This document shows positions 8,457-16,136 of a DNA stretch of 33,181 bases, in pieces (position 1 is the stretch's first letter; each line of letters starts with the position of its first letter). The position numbers were made by a program, and so were the translations under genes. Source of the DNA: a virus; the IMG/VR virus record IMGVR_UViG_3300030110_001991, positions 2,314-35,494 of that record, one strand, 5' to 3'. The notes below the pieces were generated by a model. It worked only from the letters and a program-made list of their open reading frames with translations. It was not told the DNA's origin and did not search any database.

Positions 8457-10831
8457 TTACGAAACGTCGAGTCTAGTAGTTCATTAACTCTATCCCCTAC
8501 TGGTCCTCCATCAGCTAAACCTTTAGGTGGGCCATATAACGCTCTTTTTGTCTTGCCTCGACTAGCGGGGACGTCACTGCCTCTATGGTATATAAATTCG
8601 CTTGGCTCTACGTCTAAGGCAGACTCTGGATACATAAACCGACGATCAGCTTCAAACTGTTCAGGAGTTTCTGGTAAAATATCGCGTCTTCTCGGAGTAA
8701 TCATAAGATTAGCAGCATCTTTAGCACCTGGACCTGTTGCAAAATCAGGAGTATCCATTTCAGAAAACAGACTATTTATAAAGTCTTCTGTGTTTTGCCT
8801 TGGAACTGGTTTTCTTTGAGGGATTTCAGGGGTTACTGAGCCTTTAACATCAGAAGGCACTCCTTCGAATAAAGATTGCACCAACCGTGCTTCCACTTCC
8901 CCAGGAATGCGGTTATATAGTTCGTACCCCATGTCTTGAATATTAATAATCTTATTAAGTTTCTTTCCTGCATTTGCTCTATCTTTTAATACCGCATCAT
9001 CTATGTCTATTAAAAAACCAGACAGATCATCATATACTTTTGCCCAATCATCTAGCCCGAATTGAAGGTCTCTGAATTCATAGTTATTTAAGGCGTCCCT
9101 CATAGGTGTGCTATCAACTTCTACTGTTTTACTAAGAAGGTCATTTAGCTTAGCTGCTCCTGTAGTGCTTGAGCGGCTTATAGAAGCATTTAGAAGAGCT
9201 TTATCTTCAACCGTTAAATTAGGCCATTCTTCCCGAAGGACGTCCATAAATAAAATAGCTCCGTCGTCTTTTGCATGTGCGTTAGCGTCTGCTTCAACTT
9301 TTTTATTAATTCTTTTAAATTTATGAACAGCGTTTCCTAGTTCTCTGTTTGCTATTTCAGAAAGACTAAGACCTCCTCGTCTTTGGATATCAGAATTTCG
9401 GAATTGATTTTTTGTATAATCTCCAATTGTTTTATCTATATCAGCAATGAGACTTTCATATTCATTATATTTTCCTAAAAGAGAAACGTCTTTAGGATCT
9501 AAAAATTTTTCTAAGTTCCCGCCGCCTTCAAGTCTCTCATAGGCTTGGACAGCATGTTGTACTTCATGTAAAATTGGAGAAAGAATTTGTTCATCGATAG
9601 TCTTTTTTATGCTTTGATCAAGTATCGGTGCTAATGCCTCATCATCAGCGACTTCTCTTTTATTCTTTTCTAATTCTTTAATTCTATTTAAAGCCTGTTG
9701 AATTTTATTTCCAAGAAGTACCTCTCCGCTCTCTGGGTCATTAGCGAAGCGTTGAAAAGCTGCGACCGTATTTGAGTCCATAGCTTCGTCATAAGAAATA
9801 GGTATGTTTCGTAAGTGCGGGTACTCTTTAAACAGTTCAGGGAAGTCAAGTAGCTGGTCTAAACTAGCTTTGAGATCTAGTTCATTATCACCTTTAAGCA
9901 TGCTTTCAAGTTGAAAGGCGTTATCGTAATCTTTTATTTTAACATTAGATGTATCAATTTCAATACGAGGTTGGTCGTCAATTACAGACCGATATACTCT
10001 AAGAGTCTCTCCTCTGTCAACTTGATCTCCCCAGAGCTCAGCATAAAATGGACGAAAATCTTCCCCACGTTTGCGACCTTCAGCTACCGCTTGTTCTTCA
10101 AATTTTCTTAATTCTGCTATTTTATCAGGACCGGATTTCATACGCGCCCCGCCCATAATCCCTAACACCTGTCCATCGTCGCCAGCTGTTCGAGCTATTG
10201 ATCTAGCGGTTCCTGCTCCAATACCTGCAAGTGTTGACCCCATGTTGTATAAAAACTCGGTGGGTCTAGTAACCTGACCAGTATCTTCGTCCTTGGTAGT
10301 AATACCTCCTGCTTCAATATTTTGAGCACTTTTAATTGTGCCTTTCATTAAATCAGGAAGTATTTGAGGAAGTCCTTTTATAAATTCTTGTGTTTGTTTT
10401 TTCACCTCGGCTTTTTCTTCAGGTGTGCCAAATAAGGCTCGGTCGCCGAATTTTAACAAGTCACTGATGCCGGTGATTATCGGAGGTTCGCCTGCTTTAT
10501 AGTCGTACTCTCCTGGAGTGTAGCTTGTGCGAGGACGTTCTGTAGTAAACGCATCTCCATCAGAACCTCCGGTGAATCTGTAAAATTGTTCGCCGTAAGT
10601 GGACTCAGGAGCTTTTGTCTGTTTTGCTTTTAACGGGGCAAAGGCAGAAAGAAGAGGAGCTATTACTCCTTCTTCCGCTTCGGGAATACCGCTGATATCA
10701 TAATCCTCGTCTTCTTTCGGAGGAGGTTGAGTGTACCGGTCTATTATTCCACCAATAACTTCACGGTCAGCATCTTGCTGTGCTAACTTCTCAGCTAAAA
10801 GTTCTTGAACTCTTTCGCTAGATCTAGCCAT
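8453..10831 (-). CDS. Large virion-associated protein with metallopeptidase-like domain
   Basis: This 792-aa protein has a disordered, charged N-terminal 130 residues. A domain follows with FPELFKEYPHLRNIPI (about 330-345), the zinc-peptidase motif HEVQH at 422-426, and GEVEAR at 644-649. HExxH with a later GExEAR glutamate occurs in metallopeptidase-like domains of phage polyvalent proteins, where they are thought to be injected with DNA or to process proteins. The two signatures are visible, but peptidase activity is inferred. The end reads LADGGPVGDRVNELLDSTFRK. It overlaps the TerL start by ATGA and follows a putative internal virion protein gene. It might instead be a purely structural ejection protein. 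Confidence 0.72.
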   Translation of the reverse strand: MARSSERVQELLAEKLAQQDADREVIGGIIDRYTQPPPKEDEDYDISGIPEAEEGVIAPLLSAFAPLKAKQTKAPESTYGEQFYRFTGGSDGDAFTTERPRTSYTPGEYDYKAGEPPIITGISDLLKFGDRALFGTPEEKAEVKKQTQEFIKGLPQILPDLMKGTIKSAQNIEAGGITTKDEDTGQVTRPTEFLYNMGSTLAGIGAGTARSIARTAGDDGQVLGIMGGARMKSGPDKIAELRKFEEQAVAEGRKRGEDFRPFYAELWGDQVDRGETLRVYRSVIDDQPRIEIDTSNVKIKDYDNAFQLESMLKGDNELDLKASLDQLLDFPELFKEYPHLRNIPISYDEAMDSNTVAAFQRFANDPESGEVLLGNKIQQALNRIKELEKNKREVADDEALAPILDQSIKKTIDEQILSPILHEVQHAVQAYERLEGGGNLEKFLDPKDVSLLGKYNEYESLIADIDKTIGDYTKNQFRNSDIQRRGGLSLSEIANRELGNAVHKFKRINKKVEADANAHAKDDGAILFMDVLREEWPNLTVEDKALLNASISRSSTTGAAKLNDLLSKTVEVDSTPMRDALNNYEFRDLQFGLDDWAKVYDDLSGFLIDIDDAVLKDRANAGKKLNKIINIQDMGYELYNRIPGEVEARLVQSLFEGVPSDVKGSVTPEIPQRKPVPRQNTEDFINSLFSEMDTPDFATGPGAKDAANLMITPRRRDILPETPEQFEADRRFMYPESALDVEPSEFIYHRGSDVPASRGKTKRALYGPPKGLADGGPVGDRVNELLDSTFRK

Positions 10832-10838
10832 CGTTTAC

Positions 10839-11720
10839 TTATCTTGGGCCAAACACTCTAGCTTCAGCTTCTAGTTCTTCTAGTTCTTTTGCTTCTTTAT
10901 TAGCCCGTCTTCTTCTTAGCAAAGATCTAAGATGCCTAAGCGGGTTTACTCGTTCTCCTCCAGGAACAAAATCTCCTAATTCGAGGGCTTTTTCTTTAAA
11001 TCCTTCAGCAGCTAGTACGTCCCCAGCCGACTCTATCTGCCCAACCGTTGCACCTTTAAGTATGTTTTTTGGCCTTAGAGCTTGTAGCTCTTTCAACCCT
11101 GCTTCTCTTACAGCAGCTCTTATACCACCGGTGCTTCCATCCTCGTACCGTCGAGGTTGTACTGACCCACCCGCAGCCATCTGATCAATATCCGCTGCTG
11201 ACGCACTTACCATACCCATTCCAGGATTACCTTCCATCTGCGCCATCATCGCATTGCCGACATTCCTGACTCCAGGATCTACGTCCATCTGCATCTGGCT
11301 AATCTTCGGAACTGAAAAGTGATATACGTCTTGGGGTAAACCAACCGGTCCACCAGTGCGAGCAAATTGTACGTTAGTGGGTTCCATACCTGTGCTTTGT
11401 TGTTGCATTAACAACGCTTCAAGTTCAGGGGGTATCTGCTGCTGCTGACCACTTTGAAAATCTTGTGTGTCATACATGCCGCCGCCGTAAGTACCTTCCA
11501 ACGCTTCTCGGAAATCTGGGGCGGTTGCCCCTAGTTCCTCAGCTTCGCCTATCGTTTCAATCGCCAACTCGTTAGCTACAGGAATAGACGGAGCCGCTCC
11601 TTCTATGTACGCCGCTTCTTGGGCCGCTTCTTTTTGCGCTCTTGCCGTTTTCTTTCCTGCTGTAATACTTGCTGCTGTTCCTACTACACTTGCAGCTAAA
11701 GCTACCCATCCTACAGTCAT
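10839..11720 (-). CDS. Putative internal virion protein with N-terminal hydrophobic segment
   Basis: This 293-aa protein starts with a short hydrophobic helix (VGWVALAASVVGTAASITAG), then an Ala/Glu-rich helix, then a low-complexity Gln/Met-rich middle. The sequence FARTGGPVGLPQDVYHFSVP and the later MAAGGSVQPRRYEDGSTGG are glycine-turn motifs shared in style with neighbouring head proteins. The C-terminus is highly basic (RHLRSLLRRRRANKEAKE) and then acidic. This make-up resembles phage minor structural or ejection proteins. The start overlaps the upstream stop (ATGA). No catalytic motif was found. Confidence 0.6.
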   Translation of the reverse strand: MTVGWVALAASVVGTAASITAGKKTARAQKEAAQEAAYIEGAAPSIPVANELAIETIGEAEELGATAPDFREALEGTYGGGMYDTQDFQSGQQQQIPPELEALLMQQQSTGMEPTNVQFARTGGPVGLPQDVYHFSVPKISQMQMDVDPGVRNVGNAMMAQMEGNPGMGMVSASAADIDQMAAGGSVQPRRYEDGSTGGIRAAVREAGLKELQALRPKNILKGATVGQIESAGDVLAAEGFKEKALELGDFVPGGERVNPLRHLRSLLRRRRANKEAKELEELEAEARVFGPR

Positions 11721-12169
11721 GCTACATTCTCCTCGAACGAATCAATCGCAATCCGCGCTTCTAATTCTTCAATATCTCGTGAATCATCCGGATTGGGATG
11801 AACCGTTAATATTATGGTATCTTCTAAAAAATAGCCTACCCGTTTTGTATTAGCAGGGGTAGTACAGATTGCGAAGTCTTTGAACACGTCTACCTGTTCT
11901 TTTTTCTGTGCTGTTGAAACAATCTTTACATGACCTTTGACTAAAATGAACATATTCGGTTCTTTATGAACCTTGCTCATAACGATCGAATCCTTCGGTC
12001 CTAAAAATTCTCTGATATATATTTGTGGCGCAAAGTGATGATTAACCATGGGTTTTATTTCTGCTTCCGGATGTTTTACTAATACATCCATCATCACCTT
12101 TTGTAGCGTATTAAGTTTATCTCTTCGAGCTAACTCGAACTTAGAAACCTCCGCTAGTTCAGAACTCAT
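11717..12169 (-). CDS. Cupin-like beta-barrel protein
   Basis: A 150-aa protein whose centre alternates short strands and turns in the way of a small jelly-roll barrel: YIREFLGPKDSIVMSKVHKE, then NMFILVKGHVKIVS, FKDFAICTTPANTKRVGYF and DTIILTVHPNPDD. That spacing is typical of RmlC-like cupins, but the classical metal-binding His cluster is incomplete. Similar small cupin-like proteins occur near structural genes in marine phages. It is tightly coupled on both sides by ATGA overlaps. A ligand-binding or structural role cannot be decided. Confidence 0.58.
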   Translation of the reverse strand: MSSELAEVSKFELARRDKLNTLQKVMMDVLVKHPEAEIKPMVNHHFAPQIYIREFLGPKDSIVMSKVHKEPNMFILVKGHVKIVSTAQKKEQVDVFKDFAICTTPANTKRVGYFLEDTIILTVHPNPDDSRDIEELEARIAIDSFEENVA

Positions 12170-13644
12170 TTGTAGCTCTTACCGTAATATCCTTTTTGGA
12201 AAACCTGACCACCAGTCTTATAACTTGCTGGCACCATCATTCTTTTGCGACGTCGCGTTCCTGGACGACCGCCCATGTTTTTCTTTTCAGTCTTCTCAGC
12301 TTGCCTAAAGTTCTCAGCGGTCGGTGCGCCTTCCTCACCTTTCCTTCGCATCCGCTCACCAGAACCTGCTGCTATACGTTTACGCTTCGCGTGTATATTT
12401 GCATATAATCCTGGACGACCGCCCGAGGCCATTAGGTCAGGATCTACATCATTGTCTCTTAGTAATCTTTCTAATTCTCTCGTATATCTTCTCACAGTTT
12501 CAGGCTCCAGATTTTCTTGGTTCAACTGCGCTCGAAGGGAATCTATCGTCGACGCATTTTCTCCACGCGGTATTGGATCAAACTCACTACTACCCTTGGG
12601 CATTGTTCCTGATCTGCGTGCCGCATCTAAATCTTTATCTAACCCTCTTAGTGCCGCATCTAATCCTGCTTCCGAAGATCTAGGGCTCATCGAATCTTCT
12701 AACATATCAAAAAGAGAAGGTAAGCCGCCCTCAGACTCTCGATTAAAATCTAGTTCCATTTGGTCGTCTGCAAGCCCTCTGTTTCGACGCGTAAACGCAG
12801 TGTCTCGAGGAGGTAAACCTTGTGCTATTCTCGCCTCGTCTTCCATATGCTGCTTTAATAATGCTGTGCGATGTCTTTGTGTTTGTGACGCACGTCTCTC
12901 GGGTTGTTTAATCGGATCAAGAAAATCAGGGTTTGTTTCGTCCGAAGGGAATGTAGGGTTTTTATACTCTTCATAATACCTAGAACGTGGACGGGTGGCG
13001 ATTGCATTTTGCCGTATTTCTTGTATAAGGTCGTCGATATTGACCCCTTTTCTTTCTGCCATAGCAGACAACTTTTGAAAAGCCCCTGTAGGTAACTCAT
13101 CCGTTAAGCCTAAATCATAGGCGTCTAAATCTTTTGCTAAAGACTCCGTTCCTCTCTCGACTCTGTTTCTCGGCGAAAAATACGACGCAGAAGATCTGCT
13201 CCTACTCAGATCACTAGGGGTTGCGCCCTGTTCTCTTAATAAATCCATTTCGGACTTATCTGGGTTCTTTTCTTTACTTAGCAGTCTTTCTATAATTGCC
13301 TCAAGCCCTTCGCGCATACTCTTAAAGCGGCCACCAGGACTCATCGCCCCCATCACAGTAGCAGCAAGTCCTGCCTCTTCTACTGGTAAATCTGTTACCG
13401 AACTAATTAACTCTTCAACTGATGCAAACTCACCAATGCCTTCTAATAGTTCTGATAACCGTCCGTCGCTTACCGCTTCTGTAAGTGCGTATGCAGGAAT
13501 CCCACTAGTAGCTATTTCAATACTTTCCGTATCGGTGGGGAGTCCTACTGCTTCCGTTACATATCTTAAACCGCCTAGTGCAACATCTGACTTGCTTAAC
13601 TCACCCTCGAACTCTTCTTGCATTTCATAGGAGTCTCTAGCCAT
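12166..13644 (-). CDS. Putative virion protein with basic GG-motif tail
   Basis: This protein of about 492 aa is acidic at the start, helical and charged in the middle, and strongly basic at the end. The C-terminal region MASGGRPGLYANIHAKRKRI, then SGERMRRKGEEGAPTAENF, is a motif I associate with structural proteins of marine phages. It ends with YKTGGQVFQKGYYGKSYK. I chose the ATG that makes a TAATG overlap with the preceding gene, two codons inside the longest frame, because an AAGGTG site is then well spaced. No enzymatic motif was seen. A role as packaged or ejection protein is inferred from position and charge. Confidence 0.65.
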   Translation of the reverse strand: MARDSYEMQEEFEGELSKSDVALGGLRYVTEAVGLPTDTESIEIATSGIPAYALTEAVSDGRLSELLEGIGEFASVEELISSVTDLPVEEAGLAATVMGAMSPGGRFKSMREGLEAIIERLLSKEKNPDKSEMDLLREQGATPSDLSRSRSSASYFSPRNRVERGTESLAKDLDAYDLGLTDELPTGAFQKLSAMAERKGVNIDDLIQEIRQNAIATRPRSRYYEEYKNPTFPSDETNPDFLDPIKQPERRASQTQRHRTALLKQHMEDEARIAQGLPPRDTAFTRRNRGLADDQMELDFNRESEGGLPSLFDMLEDSMSPRSSEAGLDAALRGLDKDLDAARRSGTMPKGSSEFDPIPRGENASTIDSLRAQLNQENLEPETVRRYTRELERLLRDNDVDPDLMASGGRPGLYANIHAKRKRIAAGSGERMRRKGEEGAPTAENFRQAEKTEKKNMGGRPGTRRRKRMMVPASYKTGGQVFQKGYYGKSYK

Positions 13645-13940
13645 TACCATTTCACCTTATCGGCCCAATAAGCCGCTGACATTTTTCCTTTAGCAATGTT
13701 TCTTCCATGGCGAGCTTTGAAACTCTTACGCCGCGCCTTCTGCTTGGCTGACTCGCCCTTCTTAGGCTTGCCTGCAGTCTTTACACCCTGCTGCCCGAAA
13801 CGAATGGTCTTGATCTTATCCCCTTCTTTCGCTACAACAATATGCGACTTCTTCGGATGGTTAGGTGTGCTCTTCGGTTTGTTATAACCGCTGACTCCAG
13901 CTCTTTCGAGCCGTGAATCTTTTTTCTTCTTTTCTGCCAT
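13644..13940 (-). CDS. Small basic phage protein
   Basis: A 98-aa Lys/Arg-rich protein. The series ERAGVSGYNKPKSTPNHPKK, then IRFGQQGV, then ARRKSFKARHGRNIAKGKMS and AAYWADKVKW is a recurrent marine-phage signature. Its function is unknown, but a nucleic-acid-binding or virion role fits its charge. The longer frame reaching 14063 adds 41 residues of unlike composition through repetitive DNA, so I start at the internal ATG of MAEKKKKDSRLERAGV. It is the first gene of the left-going head module and has a possible promoter just upstream. Confidence 0.7.
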   Translation of the reverse strand: MAEKKKKDSRLERAGVSGYNKPKSTPNHPKKSHIVVAKEGDKIKTIRFGQQGVKTAGKPKKGESAKQKARRKSFKARHGRNIAKGKMSAAYWADKVKW

Positions 13941-13956
13941 GTGCGAATCGTAACTC

Positions 13957-13985
13957 TTTATACACGTCACGCGCAACGCTCTAAA
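13957..13985 (-). promoter_or_regulatory. Candidate promoter of the head operon
   Basis: On the minus strand TTTAGA and TATAAA hexamers are separated by exactly 17 bases and sit about 17 bases before the first head-module ATG. The match to sigma-70 consensus is moderate (4 of 6 and 5 of 6). There is no good ribosome binding site, so this remains a candidate. Confidence 0.35.
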
Positions 13986-13993
13986 AAAATGTC

Positions 13994-14041
13994 GCGAAAA
14001 ATTTTTGGAGTAGGAGTCCCACGGAAATTTGCGAAAAATTT
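13994..14041. repeat. Direct repeat pair GCGAAAAATTT
   Basis: Two identical 11-mers (13994-14004 and 14031-14041) are each followed by a TGG and, 10-13 bases on, a TCCC or ACCC block, so the repeat unit is nearer 28 bases but imperfect. They lie just upstream of the head operon and could bind a regulator. Confidence 0.5.
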
Positions 14042-14094
14042 GTGGTCTGGGGACCCATAGCAAAAGTACAGAGAAAAAAGAGGCTGGAACCAGG

Positions 14095-14116
14095 GGGTCG
14101 TGGTGGGTGGGTAGGG
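14095..14116 (+). other. Potential G-quadruplex 1
   Basis: Four GGG runs on the plus strand at 14095-97, 14105-07, 14109-11 and 14114-16 are separated by loops of 7, 1 and 2 bases, which meets the canonical G4 rule. A palindrome GGGGTATACCCC follows at 14131-14142. The rest of 13941-14472 (532 bases) has no gene I can support. Confidence 0.6.
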
Positions 14117-14147
14117 CCGCAGGGCCGTTGGGGGTATACCCCTCTGG

Positions 14148-14192
14148 CTAACAAGCCAACACACACAAACTAACTAACAAGCCAACACACGC
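14148..14192. repeat. Iteron-like direct repeats CTAACAAGCCAACACAC
   Basis: Copies at 14148-14166 and 14174-14192 agree in 18 of 19 positions. A third, slightly changed copy (TTAACAAGTCAACACACAC) lies at 15035-15053, beyond the plus-strand gene, and a related string occurs inside the start of that gene near 14499. Such spaced repeats can be protein-binding iterons of an origin or packaging region; that use is inferred. Confidence 0.55.
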
Positions 14193-14472
14193 ACTGTCAT
14201 AGGCATAGGTTAGGTTAAGTTTTAGCATTGCCTTAGGTATTGCTTAGCGCATAGGTTTAGGCTTATACTATTAGCATTGCCAGTTGAGTCGCACTGGGAC
14301 AGCCTCCGCGTTTATTGGGGGGTCGCTGATTAGGAAATGATTAGCTTGCACGTCCTACAGTTTACTGCTGGTTGCCTACACTAATGTAGTGTCATGTTTC
14401 AAGGTGAGAGTGTGGGCGTTAACTTGTTATATAAACTTAATCATTAATTAACTTATAAAGAGGAATCTTATT

Positions 14473-14952
14473 ATGGCTAACTCAAACGTAGCTAACAAGC
14501 AAGTCAACACAGACATCAGTGTTAAACAAGCAATTGCAAATATTGACAATAAGAAGAAAAGCGTTGCCGATATGGCTAGCTTAACTGAGTCTAAAAAGGG
14601 CGGAGGTTCGACTGGTAATTCAACAAACATATTTCATCGTGAGTATGCAAATGACATTGAATGGCCGCCAATACCTTTATGTTTTTATTGGGCCTATGAG
14701 CAAAGATGTTTAGACAAAGGTTTAACATCTGGCGCGGCAGGTTCAGGTATTACCGATGATGAGTTACTTGAAATGACTGTTGTTTCAACTAAACCTCAGC
14801 TTAACTCTAAAGGTAAAGAGACAGGCAAAACTGTTTACACCTACAAAAACCTGAACACTGAAAAAACATATACTTCAGTTCAAAAGCCACATAAGCACTT
14901 AACCGCTAGCGGTTATGCAAAACGGTTTAGCAAAGTATTAGATAGAAGCTAA
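14473..14952 (+). CDS. Sole plus-strand gene, unknown
   Basis: This 159-aa protein is the only convincing gene on the plus strand. It starts with a polar, Asn/Lys-rich, probably flexible region (about 1-60), including KKGGGSTGNSTN. A more ordered part follows with WPPIPLCFYWAYEQRCLDKG, then KTVYTYKNLNTEKTYTS and a basic C-terminus with HLTASGYAKRFSKVLDR. AGAGGA precedes the ATG. An intrinsic terminator follows directly, so it is a single-gene transcript. Isolation on the opposite strand between repeat-rich spacers suggests separate control. I recognise no family. A DNA-binding or regulatory role is a guess. Confidence 0.75.
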   Translation: MANSNVANKQVNTDISVKQAIANIDNKKKSVADMASLTESKKGGGSTGNSTNIFHREYANDIEWPPIPLCFYWAYEQRCLDKGLTSGAAGSGITDDELLEMTVVSTKPQLNSKGKETGKTVYTYKNLNTEKTYTSVQKPHKHLTASGYAKRFSKVLDRS

Positions 14953-14969
14953 TACCTAGCTAACAAATT

Positions 14970-14993
14970 AGCCCACCTTGTGTGGGCTTTTTT
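14970..14993 (+). terminator. Rho-independent terminator of the plus-strand gene
   Basis: Stem AGCCCAC/GTGGGCT (7 bp, perfect) with loop CTTGT is followed by six T bases, starting 18 bases after the TAA stop. Confidence 0.88.
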
Positions 14994-15017
14994 GTTACTA
15001 GTCACTAACAAGTGATT

Positions 15018-15080
15018 AAACGCTGGACACAAACTTAACAAGTCAACACACACATAACAAATAACAAAACGCTGGACACA
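15018..15080. repeat. Direct repeats AAACGCTGGACACA
   Basis: Two identical 14-mers at 15018-15031 and 15067-15080 flank a copy of the AACAAG..CAACACAC repeat, and CCGTTGGACGG near 15130 is a degenerate relative. The whole 14994-15270 spacer is made of short repeats with no gene visible. Confidence 0.55.
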
Positions 15081-15190
15081 TAACAAACAAACGCACGTTA
15101 ACAAACTTGCACACGCTTGTTATAACAAACCGTTGGACGGCTTGTTAAAAATCGTAATCCGTGGGTCGGTCGGTCACTCAATGAATGAAT

Positions 15191-15205
15191 GGGTGGGTGG
15201 GCGGG
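15191..15205 (+). other. Potential G-quadruplex 2 (three 1-base loops)
   Basis: The plus strand reads GGGTGGGTGGGCGGG, four GGG runs with single-base loops, the most stable class of parallel quadruplex. It lies between a TGAA tandem stretch and the GAGTA array next to the terminase small subunit stop. Confidence 0.7.
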
Positions 15206-15225
15206 TGGCGGGCGCGCGATTGATC

Positions 15226-15269
15226 GAGTAGAGTAGAGTAGAGTAGAGCGAGTAGAGTAGAGTAGAGTG
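15226..15269. repeat. GAGTA pentamer tandem array
   Basis: Four GAGTA units (15226-15245), a GAGC interruption, three more units (15250-15264) and a degenerate GAGTG end one base before the terS stop codon. It may be a slippage-prone repeat or a packaging recognition array. Confidence 0.8.
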
Positions 15270-15270
15270 A

Positions 15271-15804
15271 TCAGTCAGTGTTAATGTTAATCACTTCACC
15301 CTCGATGGTCCGAGGAGCTCGCTTGCTGATCAAGTCGCTCAGTCGATCGATCAGCTGGTCCTTGCTCAGTCCGTCGATCTTAGCGGTCAGCACTTCCCGT
15401 CGATCGATGTAAAGTCCCCCTGCCTTCCCTCGGTGGATCTCTGCCGTAATGGCTGCGTTAATCTGTCCTTGGTCCCTCGCCTCCTCCCTCAGATCATGTA
15501 GAGCAGATAGATGGCTCTCCATGGAAATCTTTTCTCTTTCCTCGGCCTCTATCTCCTGCTCAATCAGATAGTTTCGCACTAGTGGGTTGTGATTGAGTAA
15601 CACACTGCCTTGTCGCTTCGCAGCGTTGCGATTCTTCGTGTAGCCTGCTTTTACAGCGGCATCGGTGGCGTTCTGGCCTTTAACGTACTCCCTTACAAAC
15701 TTCTTTTGTTTCGAGTTGAGTTCCTGCCACGTCTTACCATCGGGGTCGAGGTAGCCGTTACCATCGTCTGTAGGAACCATTGGGGTGTACTTTAATTCTT
15801 TCAT
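15271..15804 (-). CDS. terS: Terminase small subunit (TerS)
   Basis: This 177-aa protein matches the terminase_2-type small subunit, which recognises phage DNA and loads TerL. The helix-turn-helix block runs from about 29 to 80: LNSKQKKFVREYVKGQNATD, then AAVKAGYTKNRNAAKRQGSV, then NHNPLVRNYLIEQE. A helical oligomerisation part follows (HLSALHDLREEARDQGQINA), then GLYIDRREVLTAK and a short acidic tail. The ATG has only a weak ribosome binding site. The gene is separated from terL by a repeat-rich spacer, a plus-strand gene and five other genes, and is transcribed alone because a terminator lies upstream at 16.1 kb. Confidence 0.92.
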   Translation of the reverse strand: MKELKYTPMVPTDDGNGYLDPDGKTWQELNSKQKKFVREYVKGQNATDAAVKAGYTKNRNAAKRQGSVLLNHNPLVRNYLIEQEIEAEEREKISMESHLSALHDLREEARDQGQINAAITAEIHRGKAGGLYIDRREVLTAKIDGLSKDQLIDRLSDLISKRAPRTIEGEVININTD

Positions 15805-16093
15805 CCAGTCTTTCCGAGTGTTTCAACTGGGTGAAGTATAATTTATATATCTAATCTTTTTTATAAAAAGTAAAAGTTTTCTCGTGGCCTCTTTTCTTAT
15901 ATTCTCTCTCGAAACTAATAACTAATAGTTTTTCTATTACTTTCGTCACTCACCACTATCCACTGTCCTAGAGGCTTTCACCCTCATTCTATTACTTCTA
16001 TTAGTCTATTAGTCGTTTTTGTTAATTTTTTTAAAAAAAGTTAAATCTCTCACAGAACAATATATCTAATATCTAATAGTGATCGCTGGGCAT
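15805..16093. other. AT-rich spacer upstream of terS
   Basis: No gene is seen here. It contains long A/T runs, a near-palindrome centred at about 16032, a tandem 8-mer TCTATTAG twice at 15997-16012, and other CTATTA/CTAATAG repeats. The terS promoter must lie here. A loose TTTACT with downstream AT-rich -10-like hexamers is visible on the minus strand near 15850-15880, but no single choice stands out. Confidence 0.5.
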
Positions 16094-16127
16094 AAAAAAG
16101 CCCCAGTCCACCTAAATGAACTGGGGC
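16094..16127 (-). terminator. Rho-independent terminator of the small-gene block
   Basis: On the minus strand an 8-bp perfect stem GCCCCAGT/ACTGGGGC with a 12-base loop is followed by six T bases. It ends the long left-going transcript about 80 bases after the last stop codon. Confidence 0.88.
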
Positions 16128-16136
16128 AATCCAAGT

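Noticed and set aside
12245-12976. Long plus-strand open frame (243 aa) opposite the 492-aa head-module gene
   Set aside because: It lies wholly inside a well-supported minus gene, has Ser/Arg-rich low-quality composition, no ribosome site and no neighbours on that strand.
13941-14063. N-terminal extension of the small basic protein
   Set aside because: It passes through repeat-rich DNA and a candidate promoter, with composition unlike the rest of the protein.
15018-15080. CRISPR array
   Set aside because: Repeats are 14 bases with only two exact copies and no uniform spacers or cas genes.
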